A stretch of 64,000 nt of DNA, from positions 81,023 to 145,022 of the forward strand of contig JAEZFW010000068.1 of assembly GCA_023417315.1 (NCBI GenBank), written 5' to 3'. The notes under the pieces are model-generated. The model saw nothing but the letters and a program-made list of their open reading frames with translations. It did no database searches and was not told where the DNA came from. The DNA comes from Pseudomonadota bacterium. GTDB taxonomy: Bacteria > Pseudomonadota > Gammaproteobacteria > Steroidobacterales > Steroidobacteraceae. Shown piece after piece: positions 43,997 to 51,959 of the stretch (position 1 is its first letter; each line of letters starts with the position of its first letter). Both the position numbers and the translations under genes were made by a program.

Positions 43997-45241
43997 TTAC
44001 TCAGGCTTACGGAAGACGAGACTGCCGTTCGTGCCGCCGAATCCGAACGAGTTCGACAGCGCAACCTTAATCGGCATCTTGCGCGCGGTGTGCGGGACGT
44101 AGTCGAGATCGCACCCTTCGCCTGGATTGTGAAGATTGATTGTCGGCGGTGCGACCTGATCGCGAATCGCGAGGATCGAGAAGATCGCCTCCACTGCACC
44201 CGCCGCGCCGAGCAGATGGCCAGTCATCGACTTGGTCGAGCTCACGGCGAGCTTGTACGCGTGATCGCCGAACGTGCGCTTGGTCGCAACTGTTTCGGCC
44301 AGATCGCCGAGCTCCGTCGAAGTCGCATGCGCATTCAGATACTGGACGTCTTCAGGATTCAGGCTGCCGTCGCGAAGCGCATTCGCCATGGCAAGCCGCG
44401 CACCCTCGCCATTCTCCGGCGGTGCGGTGATGTGATGCGCATCGCCGCTCATCCCGAAACCTGCGAACTCGGCGTAAATGCGTGCTCCACGCTTCTTCGC
44501 GTGCTCGTATTCTTCGAGCACGAGCGCGCCCGCGCCATCCGACAGCACGAAACCGTCGCGATCGCGGTCCCACGGCCGGCTTGCGCCTTGGGGATCATCG
44601 TTACGCTGCGACAACGCACGTGCTTGGCAGAAGCTGCCGAGACCGAGCGGCGTCGTGGCCATCTCTCCGCCACCTGCGATCATGACGTCGGCATCACCGT
44701 ATTGAACGAGCCGCGCGGCAAGACCGATCGAGTGAGTCGACGTCGTGCACGCCGTGACGGTCGCAATGTTCGGTCCAGTCAATTTGAAATGGATCGACAC
44801 GTGCCCGGAGATCATGTTGATGATGCTGCCCGGTACGAAGAATGGAGAGATCTTCTTCGGACTGCGGGTTTCCGAATACTTGTCGTAGTTCTCTTCGATC
44901 GTGTCCAGGCCGCCGATGCCTGCGCCCATCGCAACGCCGATGCGTGCGCTGTTCTCGGGCGTGACTTCGATGCCGGAATCCTTCAGCGCATCCGCTGCGG
45001 CAGCGAAGCCGTAGTGCATGAAAGGGTCCATCTTGCGCAGATCCTTAGCGGAGAGATACTTCTCCGCATCGAACCCTAGCACCGCGCCACCGAAGCGAAC
45101 GGGGAACGCGCTCACGTCGAAACGGGTGATCGGACCGATCCCGCTCTTGCCGGCCAACACGCTCTCCCACGCAGACTCCAATGTGCTGCCAACGGGAGAA
45201 ACGATCCCGAGACCAGTCACGACGACGCGTCGCTTAGACAA
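43997..45241 (-). CDS. fabF: 3-oxoacyl-ACP synthase II
   Basis: This 414-residue condensing enzyme elongates acyl-ACP with malonyl-ACP. The active-site Cys lies in TACTTSTHSIG; the two His are in NAHATST and STKSMTGHLLGAAG, and the C-terminal SNSFGFGGTN is the family end. It follows acpP by 95 nt and precedes pabB by about 56 nt, in the common order. Confidence 0.96.
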   Translation of the reverse strand: MSKRRVVVTGLGIVSPVGSTLESAWESVLAGKSGIGPITRFDVSAFPVRFGGAVLGFDAEKYLSAKDLRKMDPFMHYGFAAAADALKDSGIEVTPENSARIGVAMGAGIGGLDTIEENYDKYSETRSPKKISPFFVPGSIINMISGHVSIHFKLTGPNIATVTACTTSTHSIGLAARLVQYGDADVMIAGGGEMATTPLGLGSFCQARALSQRNDDPQGASRPWDRDRDGFVLSDGAGALVLEEYEHAKKRGARIYAEFAGFGMSGDAHHITAPPENGEGARLAMANALRDGSLNPEDVQYLNAHATSTELGDLAETVATKRTFGDHAYKLAVSSTKSMTGHLLGAAGAVEAIFSILAIRDQVAPPTINLHNPGEGCDLDYVPHTARKMPIKVALSNSFGFGGTNGSLVFRKPE

Positions 45242-45336
45242 GCGTTGACCTCATGCGAGTGAAGTGGGAATCGAAGAATGCGCAGATGTCGAGCCGCCCT
45301 CCGTGGCCGGTCGACGAGCTGAAGCAAGTATGCAGC

Positions 45337-45579
45337 TCAAGCCTGATTGCGGCGTTCGGTGATGTAGTCGATGGCCTGCTGGACGGTCGTGATCTTCTCG
45401 GCATCCTCATCCGGGATCTCCGTCTCGAACTCCTCTTCCAGCGCCATGACCAGCTCGACGGTGTCGAGCGAGTCCGCGCCAAGGTCGTCGACGAAGGAAG
45501 CGTCGTTCGTGACTTCTTCCTCTTTCACCCCCAATTGTTCGGCGACGATGGCTTTAACCTGCTGTTCGATACTGCTCAT
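45337..45579 (-). CDS. acpP: Acyl carrier protein
   Basis: This 80-residue acidic protein is the housekeeping ACP of fatty acid synthesis. The phosphopantetheine Ser37 lies in GADSLDTVEL. AGAGGAC precedes the ATG. A strong promoter-like sequence lies upstream (see 45665-45692). Its gene sits between fabG and fabF with gaps of 203 and 95 nt, which suggests extra transcripts of its own. Confidence 0.96.
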   Translation of the reverse strand: MSSIEQQVKAIVAEQLGVKEEEVTNDASFVDDLGADSLDTVELVMALEEEFETEIPDEDAEKITTVQQAIDYITERRNQA

Positions 45580-45664
45580 TGGTGTACGAGTCCTCTGTGA
45601 GGCTGCTGAACCCTTCGCAAAGACCGACCCTTGTATTTCGTTGGGCGGGTCGCACGGGGGGCGT

Positions 45665-45692
45665 ATTCTAAGTTAAGTGCCTGAAGCGTCAA
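45665..45692 (-). promoter_or_regulatory. Likely sigma-70 promoter of acpP
   Basis: On the minus strand TTGACG (45692-45687), 16 nt, TAGAAT (45670-45665) is near consensus. It lies about 86 nt before the acpP ATG and explains high acpP expression independent of fabD and fabG. Confidence 0.65.
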
Positions 45693-45782
45693 AGCCGAAT
45701 GCGCGATAAGGCATCGGAGCCGTCGATTTGTGGTACGCAGCAAGGCCGCGCCAGTCGCGTTCGATCCGAGCTCCTGCTCCAG

Positions 45783-46541
45783 TCACACCATGTACATGCC
45801 GCCGTTGACGTGAAGCGTCTCGCCTGTGATGTAACCAGCGAGTGGAGACGCCAGAAACGCGACCGCATGCGCGATGTCCTCGGGTGCGCCGAGGCGGCCC
45901 AACGCAACTTGCTGAACGAGTTGTTGTTGTTGCTCGGCCGGAAGCTGCGCGGTCATGTCGGTGGCGATGAAGCCCGGCGCAATGACGTTGACCGTGATGT
46001 TACGCGAGCCGACCTCGCGAGCCAGCGACTTCGTGAATCCGATGATCCCGGCCTTGGCCGCGGCATAATTCGTTTGCCCCGCATTGCCCATCACCCCGAC
46101 AACGGATGCGATATTGATGATGCGCCCGCGGCGTGCCTTCATCATGCCCCGGAGCACACCCTTTGAGAGGCGGAAGACCGAACCGAGGTTCGTATTGACG
46201 ATGTCATCCCACTCCTCGGCCTTCATGCGCAGAAGAAGATTGTCGCGTGTAATTCCTGCATTATTCACCAGAATTGTTGCGGCCCCTTCTTTTCCTTCGA
46301 CGTCTTTTAGGAACGCATCGACCGAGGCGGCGTCCGCGACGTTGAGCACCGCGCCGCGCCCCTTGTAACCGCTCGAGCTCAACCACTCGGAAATGCCCTG
46401 GGCGCCGGCTTCCGAAGTCGCGGTGCCGACGACCGTAGCGCCTTGGCGAGCAAGCTCGTTCGCGATCGCACGGCCAATGCCGCGCGATGCACCCGTCACG
46501 ATCGCAACGTCCTGCGACAGTGCGTTGGTCGGCTCGCTCAT
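45783..46541 (-). CDS. fabG: 3-oxoacyl-ACP reductase
   Basis: This 252-residue NADPH-dependent reductase has the TGASRGIGRAIA cofactor loop, NNAGITRDNLL, the catalytic Ser in NIASVVG, and YAAAKAG (Tyr-Lys). The C-terminal GGMYMV is typical. ATG 46541 overlaps the fabD stop (ATGA). Confidence 0.96.
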   Translation of the reverse strand: MSEPTNALSQDVAIVTGASRGIGRAIANELARQGATVVGTATSEAGAQGISEWLSSSGYKGRGAVLNVADAASVDAFLKDVEGKEGAATILVNNAGITRDNLLLRMKAEEWDDIVNTNLGSVFRLSKGVLRGMMKARRGRIINIASVVGVMGNAGQTNYAAAKAGIIGFTKSLAREVGSRNITVNVIAPGFIATDMTAQLPAEQQQQLVQQVALGRLGAPEDIAHAVAFLASPLAGYITGETLHVNGGMYMV

Positions 46542-47482
46542 GCGACGCTCCCGCACGCCTGCAGGGCGCGCTGTAGTGATTCGGCATCTTCGATCGCGAG
46601 CATCTCGATCTCCTTGTTCTTCTCGATGCGACGGTTCAAGCCCGTGAGGACTCGGCCCGGGCCACATTCGACGACTGCGCGAGCGCCGCCCGCCACGATC
46701 GCCTGGATCGTCTGCGTCCAGCGCACGGGCTTCACGAGCTGATCGACGAGCGCTTGTCGGATCTCCGCCGGCCCACCGTGCTTACGCACTTCGACGGTAT
46801 AGATATCGCGCACCTCGGGAGCACGAAGCTCGACCGACTCCAAACGCTGCGCCAACCGTTCTGCCGCAGGCTGCATCAATGCGCAGTGCGAGGGCACACT
46901 GACAGGCAACTTGATGGCGCGCTTCGCGCCTTTCGCTTTGAGCAATTCGATCGCCCGATCGACGGCTCCGGCCGCCCCCGCAATCACGACCTGCCCTGGA
47001 GAGTTGAAATTCGCAGCCTGAACGACCGCGCCCTGAGCCGCTTCTCGGCACGCCTGTTCGACATCGCCATCGTCCATTCCCAGGATGGCCGCCATTGCGC
47101 CCTGCCCAACCGGAACGGCGGCTTGCATTGCCTCACCGCGAAAACGCACGAGCGCGACTGCGGTTCTGAAATCCAGTACGCCGGAACAGACGAGCGCGGA
47201 ATACTCACCCAGACTGTGACCGGCCATTGCGGCAGGCAATCCGCCGCCATGCTTGCGCCACACTCGCCACGTCGCCACACCTGCAGTCAGCATCGCGGGC
47301 TGCGTGCGCTCGGTTGCGCCGAGCTGCTCCTCAGGACCTTCTTGGCACAGCTTCCAGAGGTCGTAGCCAAGCACGTCCGAAGCTTCGGCGAAGGTCTCCT
47401 GGACGAGACCCTCGGACGCCGCGAGCGCTTGCAGCATGCCGACGGACTGCGAACCCTGACCGGGAAAGACGAAAGCGAACAT
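46538..47482 (-). CDS. fabD: Malonyl-CoA--ACP transacylase
   Basis: This 314-residue enzyme loads malonyl groups on ACP. FVFPGQGSQSVGML opens the protein, GHSLGEYSAL carries the catalytic Ser, and SVPSHCALM the catalytic His. It leads the visible fab operon. The usual upstream genes fabH, plsX and rpmF are not here; a heptamer-repeat array and the rhombosortase gene are instead. Confidence 0.95.
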   Translation of the reverse strand: MFAFVFPGQGSQSVGMLQALAASEGLVQETFAEASDVLGYDLWKLCQEGPEEQLGATERTQPAMLTAGVATWRVWRKHGGGLPAAMAGHSLGEYSALVCSGVLDFRTAVALVRFRGEAMQAAVPVGQGAMAAILGMDDGDVEQACREAAQGAVVQAANFNSPGQVVIAGAAGAVDRAIELLKAKGAKRAIKLPVSVPSHCALMQPAAERLAQRLESVELRAPEVRDIYTVEVRKHGGPAEIRQALVDQLVKPVRWTQTIQAIVAGGARAVVECGPGRVLTGLNRRIEKNKEIEMLAIEDAESLQRALQACGSVA

Positions 47483-47488
47483 TTTGAG

Positions 47489-47607
47489 AAGCGGTTAGTG
47501 GTTAGTTGCGATCCAAGCATGTTCCGGCAGTCAGCCGAAAGGCAGTTGTAGGTCATGAAAGATCTCGCCTCTCATCTAACCGCTAACCGCTAACCGCTAA
47601 CCGCTTC
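47489..47607. repeat. Facing arms of CTAACCG heptamer arrays
   Basis: Left arm 47489-47510 reads GAAGCGGTTAGTGGTTAGTT; right arm 47573-47607 has about 4.5 copies of CTAACCG. The arms are 63 nt apart and could fold over the sequence just upstream of fabD, in its 5' leader. The left arm ends seven nt before the fabD start. Confidence 0.75.
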
Positions 47608-47627
47608 GGGGCTGCGTGAGCCCGAAA
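47606..47627. terminator. Small GC hairpin after the rhombosortase gene
   Basis: TTCGGG (47606-47611) pairs with CCCGAA (47622-47627). It lies immediately downstream of the rhombosortase stop on the minus strand and next to the heptamer array. Weak terminator candidate. Confidence 0.35.
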
Positions 47628-47636
47628 GGGCCGCGA

Positions 47637-48272
47637 TTATAGCGATGGATGTCGGGAGAGCCAGGGTTGTCGCCACGCCCAAAGTATGCTGGCGGCAATC
47701 GCACCGCCCAATGCCCCGTACAGATGCGCATCTACAACGACGGGCAAGTCGCCTGAGAGCGGCAGCGCGCCCTGCCATTGTTCCCACACGAGCTTCCCAA
47801 TCAGAATCGCGCCCAACGCTAGCGCCAGCGCGGTGGGACCTCGCTGCCACCAGGCGACTGCACCGGCAGCCAAAATCCCGTGCAAGACGCCTGAATAGCC
47901 GACGTACCACGTCAACTGTGGCTCATAAAAGACAAATCCGATGTCGATCGCTGCGATGCTGAGCGCGATGATGAACAACCACGCACGGGTGGCGTAGTCC
48001 CTCCAAAACAGCGCGGTGACGAGCGCGAGCCCGACCAGATTCAGCAGCAGGTGTTGCGTCGATCCATGGACGAAGTGACCCGAGATCAGCCGCCAGTAGT
48101 CGCCATTCAGCACCAGGGCGCGCTCATAGCGGAACGATTCGACCGCGGCCCTGCCAAATAGTCCCAACGAGACGATGGCCATGCCGATGAGCGCATGTAG
48201 CCAAATCGGGCTTCGCCTGATGCGTACGGAGGAAGTCACGTCACTCAAGGCGCAATTCCACTTTGTTATCAT
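47637..48272 (-). CDS. rrtA: Rhombosortase (rhomboid-family intramembrane protease)
   Basis: This 211-residue membrane protein has about six hydrophobic segments. The motif GYSGVLHG contains the catalytic Ser and DAHLYGALGG the catalytic His, as in rhombosortases. GHFVHGSTQHLLLNLVGL is the rhomboid HxxxN region. Rhombosortases process proteins with a C-terminal GlyGly-CTERM tail after type II secretion. The divergent neighbour is a type II secretion operon, which fits that role. ATG 48272 is preferred; a GTG at 48239 is possible. The GlyGly-CTERM substrate genes are not in the window. Confidence 0.85.
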   Translation of the reverse strand: MITKWNCALSDVTSSVRIRRSPIWLHALIGMAIVSLGLFGRAAVESFRYERALVLNGDYWRLISGHFVHGSTQHLLLNLVGLALVTALFWRDYATRAWLFIIALSIAAIDIGFVFYEPQLTWYVGYSGVLHGILAAGAVAWWQRGPTALALALGAILIGKLVWEQWQGALPLSGDLPVVVDAHLYGALGGAIAASILWAWRQPWLSRHPSL

Positions 48273-48334
48273 CCGGCGCGCCGCCGAACACAATTATTTT
48301 CAGTCTCTCGCTCACTGAGTAAGGAACGACGAAC

Positions 48335-48862
48335 ATGTCAGAAACTTCAGCGCTGGCCCCGGACGATCAGGCAACGGCAGCCGTCTTGCCTGCGGCCCCG
48401 GCGCGCGGTCTTCGATTCGTGCGAAGCATGAGCGCTCGCCTCGCAGGTTTCACGCTGATCGAAATCATGGTCGTGGTCGTGATTCTTGGATTGCTCGCTG
48501 CGATCGTAGCGCCGAACGTCATCCGACGTATCGACGATGCCCAGATCGCGAAGGCCCGGCAAGACATTCGCTCCTACGAAACAGCGCTCAATCTCTTCCG
48601 TATGGACAACTTCAAGTATCCCTCGGGCGAGCAAGGTCTGCAGGCGCTCGTCGCGCAGCCGAACGATCCCACGATTCGCAATTGGAAGCCGGGCGGCTAC
48701 CTTAGCGGCGGCCTCCGCAAAGATCCGTGGGGCAACGACTATCAATACGTGAACCCCGGTCAGCACGGAATGGAATATGACCTCTTCACGCTCGGCGCCG
48801 ATGGCCAAGAAGGCGGTGAGGGCGTGAATGCAGACATCGGCAACTGGAACCTGGATCAATAG
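48335..48862 (+). CDS. gspG: Type II secretion major pseudopilin GspG
   Basis: This 175-residue protein forms the main pseudopilus. Prepilin peptidase would cut in RLAG^FTLIEIMVVVVILGLLAAIVAP. The G family motif DNFKYPSGEQGLQALV and WGNDYQY near the C terminus are present, and the calcium-binding region TLGADGQEGGEG ends the protein. The chosen ATG 48335 has AAGGAAC but gives a 38-residue leader; ATG 48428 (MSARLAG) would give seven. The gene opens the gspGHIJKLMN run. Confidence 0.93.
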   Translation: MSETSALAPDDQATAAVLPAAPARGLRFVRSMSARLAGFTLIEIMVVVVILGLLAAIVAPNVIRRIDDAQIAKARQDIRSYETALNLFRMDNFKYPSGEQGLQALVAQPNDPTIRNWKPGGYLSGGLRKDPWGNDYQYVNPGQHGMEYDLFTLGADGQEGGEGVNADIGNWNLDQ

Positions 48863-48893
48863 GACGCGGGCGCACCTGCGCCCTGCGGTAGCC

Positions 48894-49568
48894 ATGCCAC
48901 CGCCCTCCGCTTGGGTTCGTCGCGCTTCCGGCTTCACGCTGATGGAAGTCCTGGTCGTGATCGTGATCATCGGAGTCATCGTCTCGGCCGCAACGCTCGC
49001 CATCGGCGTGCTCGGTGGCGATCGCCAGGCCGAAGACGAATCGCGCCGCGTCTGGGCTCTGCTGCAACAGGCGCGTGAAGAGGCCGAGCTTCAAGGTGTC
49101 GACATCGGTGTGTATCTCGCCGCGTCTTCCTACGAGTTTCTACGTTTCGATCCGCGCCGCGGTGTCTGGCTGCCGATTCAGGGCGATGCGCTCTACGTAC
49201 CTCGCGAGCTGCCCGAGGGGCTGCGGTTTCGCACTTGGCTCGAAGCACGTGAGATCGTTCTGCAATCACAACTGCCCGAGCGAGCCGCTTACGAAGAAGA
49301 GGAAGACGAGGACGAGAAGGCTGCCGATCACGATCGAGATGACGATGCGGGCGATGAGCGCCCGCCGCAGATCGTCGTCATGTCGAGCGGTGAGATCATG
49401 CCGTTCGAATTGCAAATCGAGCGCGATGGCGCCGAAGCGCTCTGGCGTGTGGTCGCGCAGGCCGATAACGATCTGAGACTCGAGCGGCGTCGAGACGCGC
49501 GCGAATGGACGGTCATCAAGCAAACGAAAGCGCCCGAAGACGCTGAACGGAACGAGGACAGGACGTGA
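48894..49568 (+). CDS. gspH: Type II secretion minor pseudopilin GspH
   Basis: This 224-residue minor pseudopilin has a 13-residue leader (ATG 48894, MPPPS...ASG^FTLMEVLVVIVIIGVIV). The body has the family's EESRRVWALLQQAREEAELQG. Residues about 140-165 form an unusual Glu/Asp-rich insert (EEEEDEDEKAADHDRDDDAG), unlike most GspH. An in-frame ATG at 48828 would overlap gspG. The stop overlaps the gspI GTG start. Confidence 0.88.
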   Translation: MPPPSAWVRRASGFTLMEVLVVIVIIGVIVSAATLAIGVLGGDRQAEDESRRVWALLQQAREEAELQGVDIGVYLAASSYEFLRFDPRRGVWLPIQGDALYVPRELPEGLRFRTWLEAREIVLQSQLPERAAYEEEEDEDEKAADHDRDDDAGDERPPQIVVMSSGEIMPFELQIERDGAEALWRVVAQADNDLRLERRRDAREWTVIKQTKAPEDAERNEDRT

Positions 49569-50260
49569 GCGCGGCGTCCAACTTGCGACTCTCAACTTCT
49601 TCTCTGGCTGAAGGCTACAGCCTTGCGCGCCCCCACCCTACCCCTCCCCCGCATAGGCAGGGGAGGGAATCTTTTTTGGCTGCAGCCTCCAGCCTACAGC
49701 CTACAGCCGGCGGACGCGCGCGCGGCTTTACGCTCATCGAAGTGCTCGCTGCGCTGCTCATCGTCGCGCTCGGCATGATGGCTGTGATTCAGGCCGTCGG
49801 TCAGACCGCGAGCAATAGCACATACGTCCGTGACAAGACGATTGCTCACTGGGTCGCACTCAATCAGCTGACCGAAACGCGACTTCAGCGGACACCTCCC
49901 AAGGTCGACGAAACATCTGACGAACTGGAAATGGCGGGACGGACCTGGCGGTGGACGATGACCGTCACTCAGACGCCGATCGAGACGATGCGCAGGATCG
50001 ACGTGAGCGTTCGGCCCCAGGATGCGGACGAGGATTCGTCGATGGCGACGGTCACCGGATTTTACGGGTCAGCTATCGCCGCTCCTGGGAGCGCGTTCAT
50101 CGATTGGGATGGGCTCGCGCCGGCAGGGGGTCAGCCGGGCGCGGACGACGATGGCGATCGGGATGAACAGCCGAACGACGACCCGAACGAGCAGCCCGAG
50201 GATCCGCCGCAAGACGAGCCCGTCGATCCGCCTTCCGATGAGGCGGCTTCACAGGAATGA
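49565..50260 (+). CDS. gspI: Type II secretion minor pseudopilin GspI
   Basis: This 231-residue frame has cleavage site RARG^FTLIEVLAALLIVALGMMAV. From GTG 49565 (GTGA overlap with gspH) the leader is 54 residues, most of it encoded by two intergenic-type repeats (ARPHPTPPPHRQG and ASSLQPTAGG). A TTG at 49676 preceded by GGGAGGG eight nt upstream would give a 17-residue leader, with the ribosome-binding site supplied by the repeat. The C-terminal 50 residues form an Asp/Glu/Pro-rich tail (DDDGDRDEQPNDDPNEQPED). The core is GspI. Confidence 0.85.
   Translation: MSAASNLRLSTSSLAEGYSLARPHPTPPPHRQGRESFLAAASSLQPTAGGRARGFTLIEVLAALLIVALGMMAVIQAVGQTASNSTYVRDKTIAHWVALNQLTETRLQRTPPKVDETSDELEMAGRTWRWTMTVTQTPIETMRRIDVSVRPQDADEDSSMATVTGFYGSAIAAPGSAFIDWDGLAPAGGQPGADDDGDRDEQPNDDPNEQPEDPPQDEPVDPPSDEAASQE
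49606..49709. repeat. Repeat hairpin within the gspI leader-coding region
   Basis: GGCTGAAGGCTACAGCC (49606-49622) faces an array of about four AGCCTAC-like heptamers (49685-49709). Nested inside is CCCTCCCC...GGGGAGGG (49641-49667 region), a widespread proteobacterial intergenic palindrome. All of it is in frame with gspI. Confidence 0.75.
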
Positions 50261-50916
50261 TGATGAGTGCTCACTTCCATCATGCCCGTGCACGAAGCGC
50301 GTCTCGATCTCGAGCAACCGGCTTCACATTGCTCGAGGTTCTGATCGCCGTTGCCATCTTCGTCATCGTTGGAACTCTCGCGATGGGCGGCTACAACGAG
50401 CTGGTCAAGCAAAGCGAGATTGTCGAGCGGAGCAGTGCCCGAACGCGCATGGTGCAAAACGCCGTGCAGCGCATGGTTCAAGATTTCGCGACGCTCGAGC
50501 CGAGGCCGGTGCGCGAGCCGCTAGGTGAATCGTTTCAGCCCGCACTGCGCGCAGATGCACGCTCAGAGCAGCTTGCCGAGTTGACGCACTCAGGTTGGTC
50601 GAACCCAAGCGGAGTGCCAAGGTCGACTCTGCAGCGCGTGGCTTATCGATTGGACGAAGACGGAAGATTGCGACGCGATTACTGGTATGTGCTCGATCGA
50701 ACGCTGGCCGTGGAACCCGTGAGCACCGTTCTCGTCGACAAAGTCGAGGAAGTGAAGCTGCGTTTCATGGACAACAATGGCCGGTGGCACGAGCAGTGGC
50801 CGCCACTCGGCTATTCGGCGCCTGATGCGCAACGTATTCGACCGATCGCTGTCGAGATCACGCTCGAGCTCGAGGATTGGGGCGAGATCAAGCGGCTGGT
50901 GGAGGTCGCGGGATGA
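50257..50916 (+). CDS. gspJ: Type II secretion minor pseudopilin GspJ
   Basis: This 219-residue minor pseudopilin has a 22-residue leader, cleavage at RATG^FTLLEVLIAVAIFVIVGTLA, and the conserved segments RTRMVQNAVQRMVQDFATLE and RFMDNNGRWHEQWPPL. ATG 50257 overlaps the gspI stop (ATGA). It forms the pseudopilus tip with GspI and GspK. Confidence 0.93.
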   Translation: MMMSAHFHHARARSASRSRATGFTLLEVLIAVAIFVIVGTLAMGGYNELVKQSEIVERSSARTRMVQNAVQRMVQDFATLEPRPVREPLGESFQPALRADARSEQLAELTHSGWSNPSGVPRSTLQRVAYRLDEDGRLRRDYWYVLDRTLAVEPVSTVLVDKVEEVKLRFMDNNGRWHEQWPPLGYSAPDAQRIRPIAVEITLELEDWGEIKRLVEVAG

Positions 50917-51959
50917 GCAGCGGGCGACCGGCTTCGGACGGACTACGTCCAGACGCGCGCCAAGCGCGCTGCGCGGTCTATCCCCTATCCGCTATCCGCT
51001 ATCGCCTTCCACATCGTCAACGCGGCGTTGCGCTCATTACCGCTGTGTTGATCGTTGCGCTGGCAACGATCCTCGCCGTGAGCGTGGGGTTCAACGGCTT
51101 CATGGATCAGCGGCGTGCTGCGACTCGTTACGCAATGGATCAAGGCTTCCAAGTCGCTGTCGGCGCAGAAGCTTGGGCTGCCGACACACTGCGTAGGGAC
51201 GGCATTCAGAGCAACAAGCAGGACGATCTCACGGAAGAATGGGCAACACCGATTCCGCCCATTCCGATCGAAGGGGGCGAGGTCTCGGGCTACCTCGAGG
51301 ACATGCAAGGCCGCTTCAATCTGAACAGTCTGGTCGTGCGCCAAGGCGATCAGCTGCAACCCGATCCACTCGCGGTGAGACGCATGGAACGCTTACTCGA
51401 GATTCTCGAGCTCGAAACGAAATGGGCCGGTGTGATCGCGGATTGGATCGACACGGATGGGCAAGCAGGCTTTCCGGATGGTGCCGAAGATTCGGTGTAC
51501 ACGAGTCAAACGCCGGCATATCGCACGGCGGAAATGCCGATCACGCGCACGAGTGAGCTGCTCGCGCTGGCAGAGTTCGGACTAGAACGCTATCGCAAGC
51601 TCGAACCGTACGTGACTGCATTGCCTATCGGCACCTCGATCAACTTGTGTACCGCCTCCCCCGAGCTCCTGGATGCCCTCGTACAAGGAAAGCGACAGTT
51701 CACGCTCGGTCGCGACAATGTCGTCGATCTGCGCAAGGATCGCTGCCATCCTTCGATTCAAGAACTCAATGCCACGTTGACGCCGGACGAGCAACAGGAG
51801 TTGATTCAGGGCAAAGTTGTGGGCGAGAAGAGTGCTTACTTCCGTTCCACGGTCTGGGTCACTATTGGCACCACCCAGTTCACCCTGTACAGTCTGTTGT
51901 ATCGCAACGACAGGACGAATCTCGTTCGTCCCATCTTAAGAAGCTTCGGGACGGCCTAA
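50913..51959 (+). CDS. gspK: Type II secretion minor pseudopilin GspK
   Basis: This 348-residue protein caps the pseudopilus tip. Its cleavage site is RQRG^VALITAVLIVALATILA, with no Glu at +5 as usual for GspK, and the family's MQGRFNLNSLV, WIDTDGQAGFPDGAED and LNLCTA-like INLCTASPELL follow. ATG 50913 overlaps the gspJ stop. The 38-residue leader is partly encoded by a CTATCCC/CTATCCG heptamer array (50978-51006). The acidic region DTDGQ...GAED matches the calcium-binding loop of known GspK. Confidence 0.93.
   Translation: MSSGRPASDGLRPDARQARCAVYPLSAIRYRLPHRQRGVALITAVLIVALATILAVSVGFNGFMDQRRAATRYAMDQGFQVAVGAEAWAADTLRRDGIQSNKQDDLTEEWATPIPPIPIEGGEVSGYLEDMQGRFNLNSLVVRQGDQLQPDPLAVRRMERLLEILELETKWAGVIADWIDTDGQAGFPDGAEDSVYTSQTPAYRTAEMPITRTSELLALAEFGLERYRKLEPYVTALPIGTSINLCTASPELLDALVQGKRQFTLGRDNVVDLRKDRCHPSIQELNATLTPDEQQELIQGKVVGEKSAYFRSTVWVTIGTTQFTLYSLLYRNDRTNLVRPILRSFGTA
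50978..51006. repeat. CTATCC-type heptamer array inside gspK
   Basis: About four 7-nt units (CTATCCC, CTATCCG, CTATCCG, CTATCGC) lie in frame within the gspK leader-coding region, encoding VYPLSAIRYRLP. The unit is nearly that of the intergenic arrays at 38.6 and 63.96 kb. No facing arm is seen here. Confidence 0.8.

Noticed and set aside
43784..45079. 431-codon frame on the plus strand
   Set aside because: Antisense to fabF and pabB; rich in Arg and Cys; no family.
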